Part shown: positions 33,982 through 46,077 of the stretch, piece after piece
How positions within the stretch are numbered: position 1 is the first letter of the stretch
How the letters are laid out: each line of letters opens with the position of its first letter
Assembly: GCA_022478985.1 (NCBI GenBank)
Contig: JAKSZP010013333.1
Location: 62,001 to 126,000 of the forward strand
DNA length: 64,000 nucleotides
Direction of reading: 5' to 3'
Source of the DNA: Massospora cicadina
Taxonomy: Eukaryota > Entomophthoromycota > Entomophthoromycetes > Entomophthorales > Entomophthoraceae
Notes under the pieces: model-generated
Seen by the model: only the letters and a program-made list of their open reading frames with translations
The model's database searches: none
What the model was told of the DNA's origin: nothing
Made by a program: the position numbers and the translations under genes

Positions 33982-35456
33982 TGTCAGAAAATCAACGTAC
34001 CAAAGAAAGAATGTGCTTCCATTGAGATATTCCAATACTTATGAAAGGATCCATAGTCCGCAAGACATCACCAATCTGATGATATGCGAATAAGAACCAC
34101 ATGGGGACAAGTGCAGAGAGTACTGGTCTGCAAACATCATTCCTGCTCTCACCAGTAAGCTGATTGCTTGAAGTAATCATGACCACGCTTCAAGCATGGG
34201 TTAAAGTTGCTAAGGTTGGTGGGAGGATATTGTGACATACATTGGTGTTTTCCATTTGTGTGGGATTCCTTACTCATCTGAATATGCACCTGATAACGTG
34301 CAGAAAAAAGGGTCTCATCAGGTTTGATCCCCACTGTTTTGCTCCAAGTAGCGTCCGCTGAATCGTCATTCCCATTTTCCCCATGATAGGGGCAAATTGG
34401 ATTAGGTAGTGGGTTGATAAGCTCTCCCTGAGTTATTTTTGGGCTGTACTCCCGATACTTTTGAGCGCATAATCAGTATGGGGAGTGGCAGTTATTTAGT
34501 TGGTTTTATTCCAATAAAGTTTCCCTGAGGTGTGCCTGCCAAATCTTCATTTCCATTTTCCTCATTTTTTAGACGGATTAGTTTGAAAGTTTGGTTGTTT
34601 CATTTAAATTGAGATTCTCAATAGCCTCTTTTGTTGGATCTTACATCTTGTTAAAATTGTAGGGTACAAATCCTAAGGGTTTCCACGCTGAGATAGGCAA
34701 TAGCAAAAATAATCAAAGTGACGGCTACCATCATTACTGATACAAATGAGTGTTAATCCTCCAATGGCTGGGGTCTTTCCTTTGGGATTGCCAGACTAGT
34801 TGAAAACTTATAAAATGTTCAAAGAATTTTGGTGAAATTAAAGGTTTATTAAGGGCTTGTACAAAATAACCCAACACTCAGTCATAAGCAAAGAACTGGG
34901 TTTTTATAAATGAAGGGAAGTGAGGGGAAGGGACTTGAAAAAATTTCTTACAACTGGACGCGCTAATCTTCCTAAAACGCTGGGACTTTTTGCATCATAG
35001 CTCAGCTTTCACATTGAGGGTGCCTCAATTTGTGTTTCTCATTGCCAAATTTTTTAAGTTTCCATTGTGGTTCCAGCATGGTGAATATCTCACAAATTTT
35101 TTAACAAAATTTTCTTTTCCTTTGGAAGTACTAGTCTGGATTAGATATGAGGCTGATTTTTATGTTGGGACTTCAGCCTCAATTAGGCTAATTGTGCCGG
35201 ATTTCATCACATATTGTTGCAGTTTTTAGTAAATAGCTTCAGCAAAATCTTATATCCCAGAGAAATCCTACCCTTTCATTTTTCAACTTGTAATAACTTC
35301 AAGTCAAGTGCTTCAGCAGAAATCTACCGCTTGTTAAGGGTGTTCCCTACATCTGACAATCTCTATGACAAAAGGGCTTGAGGACGTTCCCCCTTCTTAG
35401 ATCAAAATGGTTAAATAAACTGATTCAATTTTATAGGGGCAGCTGGGATCCTTACA
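33982..35456 (-). repeat. Gypsy-C 5' LTR (right in window)
   Basis: Collinear with 27572-29047. On the minus strand it starts TGTAAGGATCC and ends ..CTGACA. Confidence 0.88.
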
Positions 35457-35637
35457 TGAATTTTGACCATATATTTTTTGGAACAGTGGCCAATGCCTAA
35501 AAAATACATCAACAGCACACTAAAAAACCTACAGGGTGGTATCCAATGTTAGTATATAAGCATATCAGAACAGACAGTTAAGTATTTTTCTAAGATGTGA
35601 CCATATTAGGCTAAGTAATAACAGTTAGACAATCACC

Positions 35638-36352
35638 TGTCCAATATTTTGGCAAGAGCGTTCCAAATTCAAACAAGGCTAAAATTGTCCAAAAAACCCT
35701 AGTCAATTCTCAGTGGAACCCATCAACCCAGGGTAATAAAATTTCCTCCAATTCTTGGCAAAATAGTTTGATTATTATTACTAGAGAACTATTGAGCCCA
35801 TGGCAGAATATGGGAAGTCATGTCAAGGTCCATTCCCGGCTCTATAAGATCCATTTACACACCTAAGCGGAGACCAAACCCATTTATAGGCTTGGAGGGG
35901 TCCCATAAGGTGCAAATATTTTCTAAGGTGATAAATTCAGATATATCAAATCCTTGCCTAACGGACTTGTTATACCTACTGTCAACCCTCCATCAGCTGT
36001 TCCGCTGAAGTGAGGCGAGTTCTGAGATTTCCAATAGGTCTAAACCCAATATTACCTTTTTGTATAATTATAGATATTAATGGATTTTTCACCTATCTCA
36101 CTTAGAGCCTCAGATTGCTTATACTAAGCAGCAACATAATAATAGGGATATTACCAACCTGTCGCTGTGATTGAGACACTTAAAATTAATATTTTCTAAC
36201 TTTAAAATTCCTAGTTTTATATAAGTGATATTAAGAAAATCCTCCTAATTTGTTACCATCAGTTAAGAGTTTCATTACCTCTGCTTCTCTTAGACTGGTG
36301 AATCCTGTGCAAATATCACCAGTTAGCATTAGTTAGTGACAGGATTTTGACA
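35638..36352 (+). repeat. Gypsy-D 5' LTR
   Basis: Starts TGTCCAATATTTTGGC and ends GACAGGATTTTGACA. Immediately after it, TGGCGCTCACTACAGGGGA (36356-36374) has the TGG start of a tRNA primer-binding site. Confidence 0.85.
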
Positions 36353-36355
36353 AGT

Positions 36356-36374
36356 GGCGCTCACTACAGGGGAC
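36356..36374 (+). other. Gypsy-D probable primer-binding site
   Basis: TGGCGCTCACTACAGGGGA begins three bases after the LTR. It starts with TGG, the complement of tRNA CCA ends. The tRNA is not identified. Confidence 0.5.
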
Positions 36375-36599
36375 CTGTACACCACCAAATAAACTGGAAA
36401 AATGGAGGTTGGTGGGGAAAGTGCCCCCACGACTTCTATGCTGAAACTAATACCCAGCTAGTTATCTGGAACTCCAGCTAGCCAGTGATTTGTCTCGCCT
36501 TAATATGCTCAAGCAGCACTTTTTGCAAGGCCCTCAAGAGCTCTTCTAGTATCTATAAACCCCTTTTTAGGGACAAGTATACCCTGGGTGAGTGAAGCA

Positions 36600-37563
36600 T
36601 TGCCTCTTTCCTCTTTGTGTATGAAGTTGCTATGGAAGGAGTAGCTAGCCATCTTAAAATTAAGTACATCCTTCCCTGCTTGAGTCGTGTGGCTCAGCAG
36701 ATAATGGTTCTGCACATGGCCACTCTCAGCACCTGGGCGGTGGTTAAGCAAGCACTCATTGAGGAATTTGGCTCACTCACAGAGTTTAAAAAGCAAAAAC
36801 AGGCCTTTATGGGACTTATCCTGAAAAAAGTAGAATCTATCAACTTTTTTTGAACAGTTTTACAGTAAAGCTCAAACGTTACTGCTTGTAAAGATGCTGC
36901 CATTAGACAATGCTATTGAGGCTATCTTGTCTGGATTAGCATCATATCCCTCCTTGGCGATGCATATCTCCTCAGTTCAGCGCTCATTCTAAAATGTAAG
37001 AGATATCAAGGAGGCCTTGCTAGCGGTGTCTAACATCTATAGCTTAACCCTATGCAAGGAGCTTTAAGGCAAGAATATATATGATCCCTCTAGCCTCTAA
37101 TATGACTGTCTCCTTTTTGAAACCTGCTCCTGTGGAGCTGAGGCTACTAGATGCTCCTCCATTCCGTGAGGATAGCCAGAGGATAATGGCGGTGACAGAG
37201 CAGTGCTCCACTCCATCTACAGATCCAAAAACTGCCAGCCAGTGAAGGCAGTCATCCTTTTGCATTGCCCTTCTCTTTCTCCAGAGAAGTCTTTTCAAGT
37301 TCTTCCCTCATCTCATCCTTACAAGACGCTACAACTCTTGCCTTTAACCTCTACATCATTCATCTATAGTCCAAAACCTGTAGCCAGGGGGCAGGCCAAC
37401 CCCCCTACGTCAAAGGCTAACTGTAGAGATATAACAATGACCGCATCTACTCTGTTAGCTAATAGGGTAGATGAGCGCTCCCAGGGTCTCTCCTGCAACA
37501 AAGGAAGACCTAAATTTACCTCACACCCGATGGACTCCTTGACGTGCATCATAAAACCCCTCT
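36600..37563 (+). pseudogene. Gypsy-D gag remnant
   Basis: The 36617-36853 frame includes FGSLTEFKKQKQAFMGLILK within a helical capsid-like stretch. It is followed after a shift by further open segments (SPEKSFQVLPSSHPYKTL in 37203-37565). Position between the primer site and the protease supports gag. No zinc knuckle is found. Confidence 0.5.
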
Positions 37564-37898
37564 GATGACGAATCTGAAGGGGGTTGTGAAGATGTTGGTT
37601 ATTATGTTTTAGGAGCCCTGAGTGAAGTGGAGGTACCTGACAGGTTGAAACTGGAAAATGTGGATATGACTAGGATCACCCATCAAACTTATCTCCGTCA
37701 AGTGTTGAGGGGTTTTGAGGTCATTGACACTTCTTTGACGCTTGCCAGCTAATTGCCACTTTGATCCAATACAAATAGTGTGTTCATAACCTACAGACTA
37801 TCCAAGAAAAATTCCTGAAAAGGCCAAAAAGAAATACCTCTACTCTCCATCTAAAGGAAGTCCTCACTTTTTCCCCAACTTGGGTATAACCTTAACAA

Positions 37899-38330
37899 AA
37901 ATGGAGTTTGTCATCAATGGAGTGCAGGTTAGAGCTATCTGTGACATGGGTCCCTGGTGAACGTGGTTTCAACAAAACTTATAAAAAAGAAAGCTGGCCC
38001 CTGGCCTCAACTATACCCAGGAGTTTGGAACTGCTAGTCCTACCAACACCTGAGCTATTGGAGCCTACTCTTCTTCTGCCCATTCGTTTTAGGAAGCTCA
38101 TCTTGTCAGCCCCAGCGGTGGCCTTGACTAACAATGCCTATGATCTACTCATTGGTACCCAATTTATGCTTGAGTACAAAGGGGTTATTAACTTGAAGCA
38201 GGGCTATCTATTCTTGCTTAACTATGAGGTTCCTATGAATATGACCAATGATGAGCTTAATAAAAAAGAGTATAATTGCACAGTTGAGTATCCCTCATTC
38301 GCCTTATCCCTGCACTATACAACGGCAGGA
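37899..38330 (+). pseudogene. Gypsy-D aspartic protease
   Basis: MEFVINGVQVRAICDMG, then in shifted frames SLVNVVSTKLIKK and FRKLILSAPAVALTNNAYD followed by LLIGTQFMLEYKGVI. The catalytic D-T-G reads D-M-G, as in Gypsy-C. The domain ends at FLLNYEVPM. Confidence 0.7.
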
Positions 38331-38380
38331 AGAAATACAAAAATGTTGAATCACTCAAGGACGCCCTAGAAGGTATCCTT

Positions 38381-38680
38381 TTTTATACATCCAAAGAGGT
38401 AGTAATCAAGGCGGGTGAACAACGGGTAGTTGACACTAAGATAACCTTACAAATCCCCATACAACTGTCTATTGCACCTAATCAGCAATGACGGAGTTAG
38501 CCCTCTAGAGCAACAAGTATTTCCAGGCGTGCTAGACCCAGCCTATCAACGATCTATTAATCTCCTGTTGGGGAACCTTACTAAGAGGACATGGTCATAA
38601 AAAAGCATCAAGAGATTGGAAGAGGCTTGCTGGTCCCTATTGAGGACATTAGACAATTTCACTGTATTGGGTTTATGGCA
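38381..38680 (+). pseudogene. Gypsy-D dUTPase-like domain
   Basis: Three short frame segments fit the dUTPase fold in order: EVVIKAGEQRVVDTKITLQI; then QVFPGVLDPAYQRSINLLLG followed by NLTK (motif III, G-V-I-D-x-x-Y-x-G-x-I-x-L-x-N); then VIKKHQEIGRGLLVPI (motif IV position). Two stops fall in the motif II region, so it is inactive. It lies between protease and RT as in Gypsy-A, showing that the module belongs to the family and was not gained by one copy. Confidence 0.65.
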
Positions 38681-38689
38681 ATATGGGCT

Positions 38690-39660
38690 TACTGGCTGAT
38701 CAATCCTTATGTACTCTGCCTATGGTTCATATCTCTGATGAGCTAACCCCAGCTGATCTTGACAAAGTCCACACCCTTCTTGAGGCCTATAGCAACATTT
38801 TCTCCAAATCTGATACTGACTTTGGGAAATTAGAGGGTTGGATTCATACTGTTGATGTTGGGGAGGCTCACCCTATCCAATCAAACCCTACCGCAAATCC
38901 AAAGTTGAGGAGCTACAGATGCGGATGGAGCTCAAACAGCCTCTGGACTCTGGGTTGCTGGTGCCCTCACAAAGCGCTTCGTCCCTTCTTATATTAGATA
39001 AAGAAGAAAAATGGAGGTCATTGGGTACTGATGGACTACCGCAAATTAAACAACCTCACAAAGAAGGATAGTTACCCTATCCCCCGAATTGATGATGCTC
39101 TGGCTTAACTCACTGGGTCTATTTTTTTCTCCGCCATGGATTTGGCTAGCGGTTACTGGCAGATGGACCTTTCTCCACAGGTTCAGGAGAAGTGTGCCCT
39201 TATCTGAAGTGAGGGTTTGTTCCAATTCATTTGGTTACATCAGGGGTTGTGTAATGCGCCTGAAACTTTCAGCGGGAATTGGATTACATTCTTTGGGACC
39301 TTAAGCTGAGCTGTGTGATTGTCTATCTCAATGACATCACAGTTTTATCTAAGACCTTCAATGAGCACCTCACACACCTGAAGGAGGTGTTCCAACGCTT
39401 GAGGGCATCTAACATCAAGCTGAAGCCCTCCAAATGTACTTTTTTCCAGAAAAAGATGGTTTTCCTTGGGCACGCTAGCTCTAAAGGTGGGATTTCACAC
39501 CTCCAAGACAATGTTGAAGTGATATCCAAAATGCCTGAACGCAAAACCCTTCAAGAAATACAGGTATTTTTGGGCATGATGGGTATTACCATAAATCATC
39601 CCTCATGTTCGCCCTACCCAGTGAGCCCCTCGTACATCTCTTAGCTAAGAACACTCCCTT
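38690..39660 (+). pseudogene. Gypsy-D reverse transcriptase
   Basis: Segments: PADLDKVHTLLEAYSNIFSK and DTDFGKLEG (pre-RT), GGHWVLMDYRKLNNLTKKDS then YPIPRIDDALA, FSAMDLASGYWQMDLSPQV, IVYLNDITVLSKTFNEHL (Y-L-N-D where Y-L-D-D is usual), LKPSKCTFFQKKMVFLGHAS and IQVFLGMMG. The second catalytic D of Y-x-D-D is N-D, and stops appear at ALA-TAA and LI-TGA. It is non-functional. Confidence 0.82.
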
Positions 39661-40153
39661 CCATTGGGGTGCTGAACAAAAAGCCGCGTTTAAGACCCTG
39701 AAGAGGTTGCTGCAACAAAGGCTTATCCTCTGTCACCCTGAATATGGCAAGCCTTTCATGTTGATCATAGATGCCTCTGATTACGCTGTTGGAGCTATCT
39801 TGGCTCAGTTGGATAAAAATGGGGTCAATCCCATGTCTTATTTCAGTAAGATGCTCTTAAAAGCTGAGCGCGACTACAGCGTCACTGAAAAGTAGTGCTT
39901 GCCATCTTACTCTCTGTCAAATACTATTGCCCTTTTTTACAGGACTTCATTTAAAGTGATTACTGACAACTCATCCTTGAAGTGGTTGCGGAATATGAAA
40001 GATCTCACTGGGCGGTTGACACGCTGGGCATTGAAGCTCCAGCACTATGATATGACCATTGATCACCAAGCTGGGATGCGCCACATGAGTGTTGATGGGT
40101 TGACCCAGATGCCAGTACTCCACTTAGACTACTGTAAGAGAGAGGTTTCATGA
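39605..40153 (+). pseudogene. Gypsy-D RNase H
   Basis: Frames 39605-39895 and 39899-40153: FMLIIDASDYAVGAILAQLD, NPMSYFSKMLLKAERDYSVT, FKVITDNSSLKWLRNMKDLT, GRLTRWALKLQHYDMTIDHQ. A TAG at 39893-39895 follows TEK, where E-C-L is expected. It matches Gypsy-A RNase H in detail. Confidence 0.82.
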
Positions 40154-40160
40154 TCTTCTC

Positions 40161-41330
40161 ATGACTCCTGACACGTGGGCTGATGAAGATGAATCAGTAC
40201 AGAAGATTCTAGATCAGCACTCCCACAACACCAAGGTGGAAAGTGGGAAGTTATACAAAAATGTAGGAGTAAAATGGTTACCCTATCTTCAGCCGTTAGA
40301 CCAAGTACCCTTGATCCTGGAGTCTTATACTATAATGGTGCATGGCAGATTTTGAAAAACCTATGAGTGGTTTAGAGAACGCTAATACTGGGAGGGCATC
40401 ATGGAGACCATAACGGAAGTCGTGGATACCTGTCTGACCTGTAAAAAGAAATCCAGTTTCAAGACCCAGTTTCAGTACCAACCTACTATGCCCCAACAAC
40501 CCTTACCTAACATAAGTTTGGACGTGGTAGGTCCTCTACCTCAGACCACTAGTGGCAATCGTTATATCTTGGTTTGAATTGATCATTACACCAAATGGGT
40601 TGAAGATGTTGCTCTCCACGATCAGACTGCCAAAGCACTGCTACCTTTTTACACCAAAATCTCTTCATGCGGCATGGTTGCCCCTAGGTCCTCCCTTGTG
40701 ATAATGGAAATTATTTTTCCTCCAGAGTGGTGAAGCTACTTGCCACCTCCATGGGAGCTCAACAACTCTTCTTGGCCCCCTATAACCCATCCACAAATGG
40801 TGCTGTAGAAAGCGTTAATGGAACCCTGGTCTTTTATACTCTGGAAAATGGTCAATTTATACCCTCTTCACTGGGATCTATATTCACCCAGTGCCCGACT
40901 AGACTACCATATTAGTTACCATTGCATCCTCAAGATGTCTTCTTTCCAGGTACTGTATGGGCGAGAGCCTGGGGTGCCGGCTTTATTAGTCAAAATATTT
41001 TCTCTGACAGGACTGACCCTAAGCAAGCCATACAAAAGTTGGCCTAACACATCATTTAGTTGCAATCAGAGGCCATAACTAATTTGGCAAAGACTTATAC
41101 TAAAGAAGGCCAAGAAAATGAGATCAGGGCCCCTATTCCTTCATTCCAAGTATCTAACTTGGTACAATATTACCATACTTGATTTACACCAAGAAGTGGG
41201 AAGCTCTGCTTTATCTGGGAAGGCCCATTTGTAGTCACATATAAGCGAAGGGATGAGTACTCCATTAAATCCCTTGCTACTGGAGTTACTGATAACTGAA
41301 TCAATGACCAGTTCCTTCTCCTCTATTTTC
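40161..41330 (+). pseudogene. Gypsy-D integrase
   Basis: VVDTCLTCKKKSSFKTQF (zinc domain), NISLDVVGPLPQTTSGNRYI (first D intact), a degraded middle with several shifts, then LAPYNPSTNGAVESVNGTLV (E intact) and SSFQVLYGREPGVPALL. No chromodomain follows. The rest up to the LTR has only scattered coding similarity. Confidence 0.75.
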
Positions 41331-41353
41331 CCCTAACACTTTGAAGGGGAAAT

Positions 41354-42153
41354 TGTCAGAAAATTATTTTTCTGGTATTGTGGTAAGAGTGTTCTGGCTT
41401 ATAACAAGGCTAAAATCGTTTGAAAACCCTGGTCAATTCTTGGTGAAACCCATTGAACTGGGCTAATAATATCCTCCACTTCTCAGCAAGATAGTTTGAT
41501 TATTATTAGTATGGAAGTGCTGAGCCCACGGCAGAATAAGGGAAGTCATACTGAGGTCCATCCGCGGCTCTTCTACAGCTCCATTCACACACCTAAGCGG
41601 AGACCACCCCCTTTTATAGGCTTGGAGAGGGTACCACAAGGTGCAAATATTTTCTCCCAAAGTGATTGGTTCAGATATAATAAATTTTTGCCTAGCGGAC
41701 TTGTTATACCTACTATTGACCCTCCATTGGCCATTCCATTGAAGCAAGACAAGTTTTTAAGAGCTCAATAGGTCAAAGCTCAATGTTCCCTAATTTGGAT
41801 GCTCATAGGTTATAATGAATTTCCCGCTAGTCTCACTTTGAGCATCAGAATGATTAAATACTAAGTAGCGACATAAAAATAGGGTTCTCTTTTCAGCCTG
41901 TCGCAATGATGAATAAAAACACTATAAAAACTATTATTTTCTAACAATAAATTTCCTAGAATTTTATATAATTGTATAGAAACCCCTTTTCGATAACAGC
42001 AGGCAAGAGTTTCATTACTCCTGATTTTCTTAAATTCAAAATCATGCATAAATAGACATCGATGAATCCCCCTTGGGTTGGGACCATCTAGTACTAAAAA
42101 AAATCATGCATAAATAGCACCAGAGAGCATTAGTTAGTGCTAGGATTTCAACC
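41354..42153 (+). repeat. Gypsy-D 3' LTR, carrying a micro-retroposon insertion
   Basis: Collinear with 35638-36352, except for the 44-base insert plus one target duplication (62 bases) at 42056-42117. The end aligns at ATTAGTTAGTGCTAGGATTT then CAACC. Confidence 0.82.
42056..42099 (+). mobile_element. Micro-retroposon copy C with 18-bp target duplications
   Basis: A 44-base unit, ACATCGATGAAT, C-run, TTGGGTTGGGACCATCTAGT, ACT and A tail. It is flanked by perfect repeats AAAATCATGCATAAATAG at 42038-42055 and 42100-42117. It starts at the same base as the copy at 21021. It lies inside the Gypsy-D 3' LTR and is absent from the 5' LTR, so it is younger than that element. Confidence 0.88.
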
Positions 42154-43605
42154 TTAAATAATTATAGATATTTTAAGTTGTATTTCCCAATGGTCTATAT
42201 TAAATTTCTACCATAATGGATTAATAAACCTTTCCTCTTAAAGTATAATCCTCACTATAGAATAAAGTATATAAACTGTGATAGCAAATTTAGGTAAAAA
42301 TTTGTCAAGCAGTATGCAAATTACCTTGCAATCCACTTCCCATAACATAAATGCCAATGGAAAATTATGGTGGCATACCAGAAAAGTAGCGCATACCAGG
42401 AATAAATGCATTTAAGGATTAATGGTGCTTGACAAAAACCAGTTTGTATTATCATATCTTTAGTGGCATTTAAAAATGACATTTAAAAGGAATAGATATA
42501 ATGAGTTTCTACAAAGGATCAAAAACCACTAAATAGCTATTTTTCACTTATTCATTTTTCATCTAGTAAAGCACAACAGATGAACGCTATGGAGATGGCT
42601 TATTTATGAACTAAAATACATAAAAATACTTTTTTGCCCCTACTACCATCTACAGAGTAGGTGAAACACACTAAAATTTATGCATAATTTATTTTCATAG
42701 TTACAATAGATAATGAAAAATAATATCCCCTTCATGTTTCTTTTTAATTTTTAGAGTTGCCCTCATATCGAAAAAACAAGGTATATGCAATAGGTCACAT
42801 TTTTTTAATATAAATGACTGTTGAAATGAAACTAAGGTTGGTGATCTACAAGGGCTAAATATATATAGCTCCATCCTATAAGGGTATTTTGAATTTCAGA
42901 ATAATATGTTTTCACATATAAAGCCCAGCATGATAAAGTTTTTATTCTAACCTAGCAGTGACAAGGAACATAGGCCTCATTATGAGGGTTGCAGTAATAG
43001 AATCCTACTATTACCTCCTATTAACCAATAATAAAACACCGCTGATAATGTCACATCACTCTGAGACATGCATAAAGCAGCTGTACTGCATGAAAGAAAC
43101 ACGTTGTATCTCCTTTAGACACTAAAGCTGATGATAATCCACTTTGAGAAGCGGATTACCACAACCTACAAAATGTATCCCAAATCACGACTTGATCCCA
43201 TAAGTTTCAAATATAGATTAAATAATTTTCAGTGTATTAATTATAAGACAAAGCTCTTAATATGTATTTTTGGGTAAACTCTCCAGCCTAAATATAAAAG
43301 TTTACTATAAGAGAAATCTCACCCCTGCATGAGTCCAAAACAAGTTTAATATAGCTAACGCACATGGCAGCACATATGCACCATATAAGGAATTTTCTTA
43401 TTCTCTAACACATCTGGAAATTATGACTTGCTTACACATAATAAATGTCAAGAAGCTCACCTGAGTTACATGGGTAAGTAAGTAAGCTCTCCAATTAGTG
43501 AAATAAAAAGTAACCCAAGGGTCCTTAGCAACACAGTATGAGAAAATTATAGATAAGAACTTAATAAAGAAAAATTTTATTAGAGAGTATGACAATCAAT
43601 TTTTG
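42154..43605. other. AT-rich spacer, nothing recognised
   Basis: No coding motif, RNA or clear repeat. Short minus-strand frames near 43.4-43.6 kb have no recognisable content. Confidence 0.4.
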
Positions 43606-43618
43606 AAAAAAACACTCT

Positions 43619-45467
43619 TTTCTTAGTACTAATGAGGCCCAACCCAAGTGAGGGCGTTCAAACGCTTTATTCTTGGTGGTGCAAGATAAAAAACAAAAAA
43701 CCTAATATGGCACCTCAGCGGTTAGCCTAAGGAGCCATATTGGATGAGGAAGGGGTTGGGGTATCCATCCAGTATGGATTGAAGAGCATTCAAGATAGTT
43801 GACAGAATGGTGTGGGTGCATCATTGGCATGGGACAAAAGGTAGTCAAAGGCCTTATTGTCCTCATTAAGGAAAAATCAGTATGCATTGTCATGATATTA
43901 AGCGAGCAGGAACTCAGCATATTTTCATAGTTTTATTGCAAGGAAAAGCTCTTAAGCTTTTTATGAAATTGGAGTGTTTTAATGAAAAATCAAGTTTGTC
44001 TACATTAATACATATTCAGCATACAAAAAATGCAAGCTCCTCAATTTCATCCCAGGCTTCTCCAGGGAAATCAGCACAGAATTTGGACAGGAATGCTGTT
44101 GACAAGCAGCCTCATGACTCCTTGAAGGGCTTATAGAAGAGGAACATTGGTGGGGATAGCAGCCTCTTTGACAGCAAGCTGAAGATAAGTTTTTTAAACT
44201 GGATAACCATTTTAAGGGCAGAAGCGGCGCTTAGGGTTGGATTTAAGAGGCTAAAAAATTTTAGCCAAAAAAATTAGGATTTACCCAAAAAGTTAATAGT
44301 TCTCAGTTACCCATTCTAGAGAATCTAATGGGATTATGATGGGTAAACAAGGCCCAGCTATATGAGCTGATTAAATGGAGGTAGGAACAGTTGTCCCTCA
44401 AACTGTTGACTAAAGCAATTTAATAAAGTCTTATGAAGCAACTCGCCCCAGAATAGTTTGAGAATTTTGGGTGTGATTGGCTGTCACAGCAGGATCTAGA
44501 GCTGTACAAGTTGATAGAGGTGGAGGGAGGATCAAATCACACTAAAAAATTTAGGCAGTATGACAGCAGGGCTAACGTCAGAAGGAGAAGAGAGGAAGCT
44601 GCTCTGGTAGTAAGGGAAGGCCAGTTGCACTTTGAGTGGTTTAACACAAAGCATTAGGGTCAGAAGGTGACTCTGTTTTCTACGCAGGTCCAGACTGGTC
44701 GAATAGGGTCAGGACTAACAAATGTGAGCGTAGGGGTAAAAATGCAATAAGGGTATCCCTGTGGAAAGGGAATATTGTTGTAAAGGCGTGAGGCCCTGTA
44801 AGGTAGCTGGCCCAATCAGGAACCATAAACTAGAGGACAGGATCAGCGCCTTAAATGTCCAATTCCTGAAGGAGCTTATGGATGAACTGGTTGGTAGAAA
44901 GATGGGTGGGAAACCTGGAGAACTGAACCACCAGAATGGCGTCCACTGGCAACTGAATGCAGGTTGTTGATAGTCTTATAGATCAACGGCTTAATACTGC
45001 AGCCATGGTCTGGGTTTCATTGGAGAAGTCCAGATCAAAGTACCCTTTAACAGAAGGTTTTCTATAAATGTGACAAGGTATTATACTGACTGTGCCATCT
45101 TGGTGATGTCAGCACTTGTATAAGGGAAGTTCACAGACTTGAACCAAAGGCAAAAGTTTAGGTTGCTCCAGGGGACTACCAGGTGCTTCTAAGCACTTCC
45201 TAGGAGAGCACAAGATGTTGGTCTAGTTCCCAAGGAGGAAAAAGTAATGGTGGGATTATGAAGCTTAAAGAGCCAGCCTAGGCGCGCTTTGGCACAGGGT
45301 AAAAAAATCCAGAAGGCGCCACTCCACCACTCCACGTGGGGCATCAGGCATCATATTAAATGTAATTATAGACTCAAGTTTGCAGGATGGCAACAGTTGG
45401 TGTAAATTCAATTTTAAGAAAGTTTTAAATTTAATAAATAAGTGACAAAGCAAAAGAGATGTTTCTT
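43619..45467 (-). mobile_element. ORF1-only LINE-derived element, copy i
   Basis: On the minus strand the 5' end reads ATCTCTTTTGCTTTGTCACT, like copy iii. ORF1 remnants follow: LVVPWSNLNFCLWFKSVNFP, then GYFDLDFSNETQTMAAVL, then AILVVQFSRFPTHLSTNQF. Near the 3' end, DAPTPF matches the conserved C-terminal block. The tail reads CACTTGGGTTGGGCCTCATT then AGTACTAAG. Flanks AAAAACACTCT and AAAAACATTCT may be the target duplication. No endonuclease or RT is present in 1.85 kb. Confidence 0.65.
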
Positions 45468-46077
45468 AAAAACATTCTAAAACTAAAGAAGTAAGTTTTT
45501 ATAATACTTCACCAGATTAAACGTAATTTCTCTACAATTTTCCTACCCACCTACAGACTTCCAAAAGGCTTTTTAAAAGAGTCAGAATAAAAACTAATAC
45601 TGAGATGCCTTATAAAATATGGAACAGTGCCAAACTCTTATCAGTGTATGGGATATGGAAGTATAAGTACACATGGGAAAGCCTTAGCCCACAGTCACCA
45701 TATACTAATATATAACAGAATTAATAATTAAAGTCGCCTCAATATAGAGACTCATATGAGCAAATATTGGCACTGATGCTATTAAGATAGCCATGTACTG
45801 CCCTCTAAAATTCCTGCATGGACTTAACATATTAGAAATCAAAACTTACAGGACTCACTATGCAGCCTTCATATCTCTAAGCTCTTCATGAGCTGTATAG
45901 TCATTTTGGCATATCTTTAGATTATTAGTAATATCACACCAAACAACACCAGAGTTCGCATGCCACCTTGCAAGTATATAGCTGATTAATGCATATCAGA
46001 CAATTGCCATGTCAACTTCAGGAGAAGAATGTTTTGGGCGAGAATCGATCAAAAACTAAATACTGTTAACAAATTAC
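45468..46077. other. AT-rich spacer, nothing recognised
   Basis: No gene, RNA or known repeat seen. Confidence 0.4.

Larger units (their letters stand above)
27572..35456 (-). mobile_element. Gypsy-C: chromodomain Ty3/Gypsy element, minus strand, degraded
   Basis: LTRs of about 1.48 kb bound it. The flanks AGAAT (27567-27571) and TGAAT (35457-35461) agree in four of five bases and probably are the target duplication. Minus-strand order is gag (33.8 kb), protease, RT, RNase H, integrase, chromodomain (29.2 kb). The protease C-terminal block ILGVGWWWQKS and the chromodomain place it with Gypsy-B. It begins only 15 bases beyond the right target duplication of the LINE. Confidence 0.9.
35638..42153 (+). 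mobile_element. Gypsy-D: Ty3/Gypsy element with dUTPase-like domain, degraded
   Basis: LTRs at 35638-36352 and 41354-42153 share long blocks (for example ACACCTAAGCGGAGACCA, AGGTGCAAATATTTTCT and CGGACTTGTTATACCTACT). Gag, protease, dUTPase-like, RT, RNase H and integrase follow in order on the + strand. No chromodomain is seen, and I find no clear target duplication. A 44-bp retroposon has inserted in the 3' LTR. A third LTR of this family stands alone at 46.1 kb. Confidence 0.9.

Noticed and set aside
44761..44970. Plus-strand 69-codon frame at 44.8 kb
   Set aside because: It is the antisense shadow of the ORF1-type sequence AILVVQFSRFPTHLS on the minus strand.
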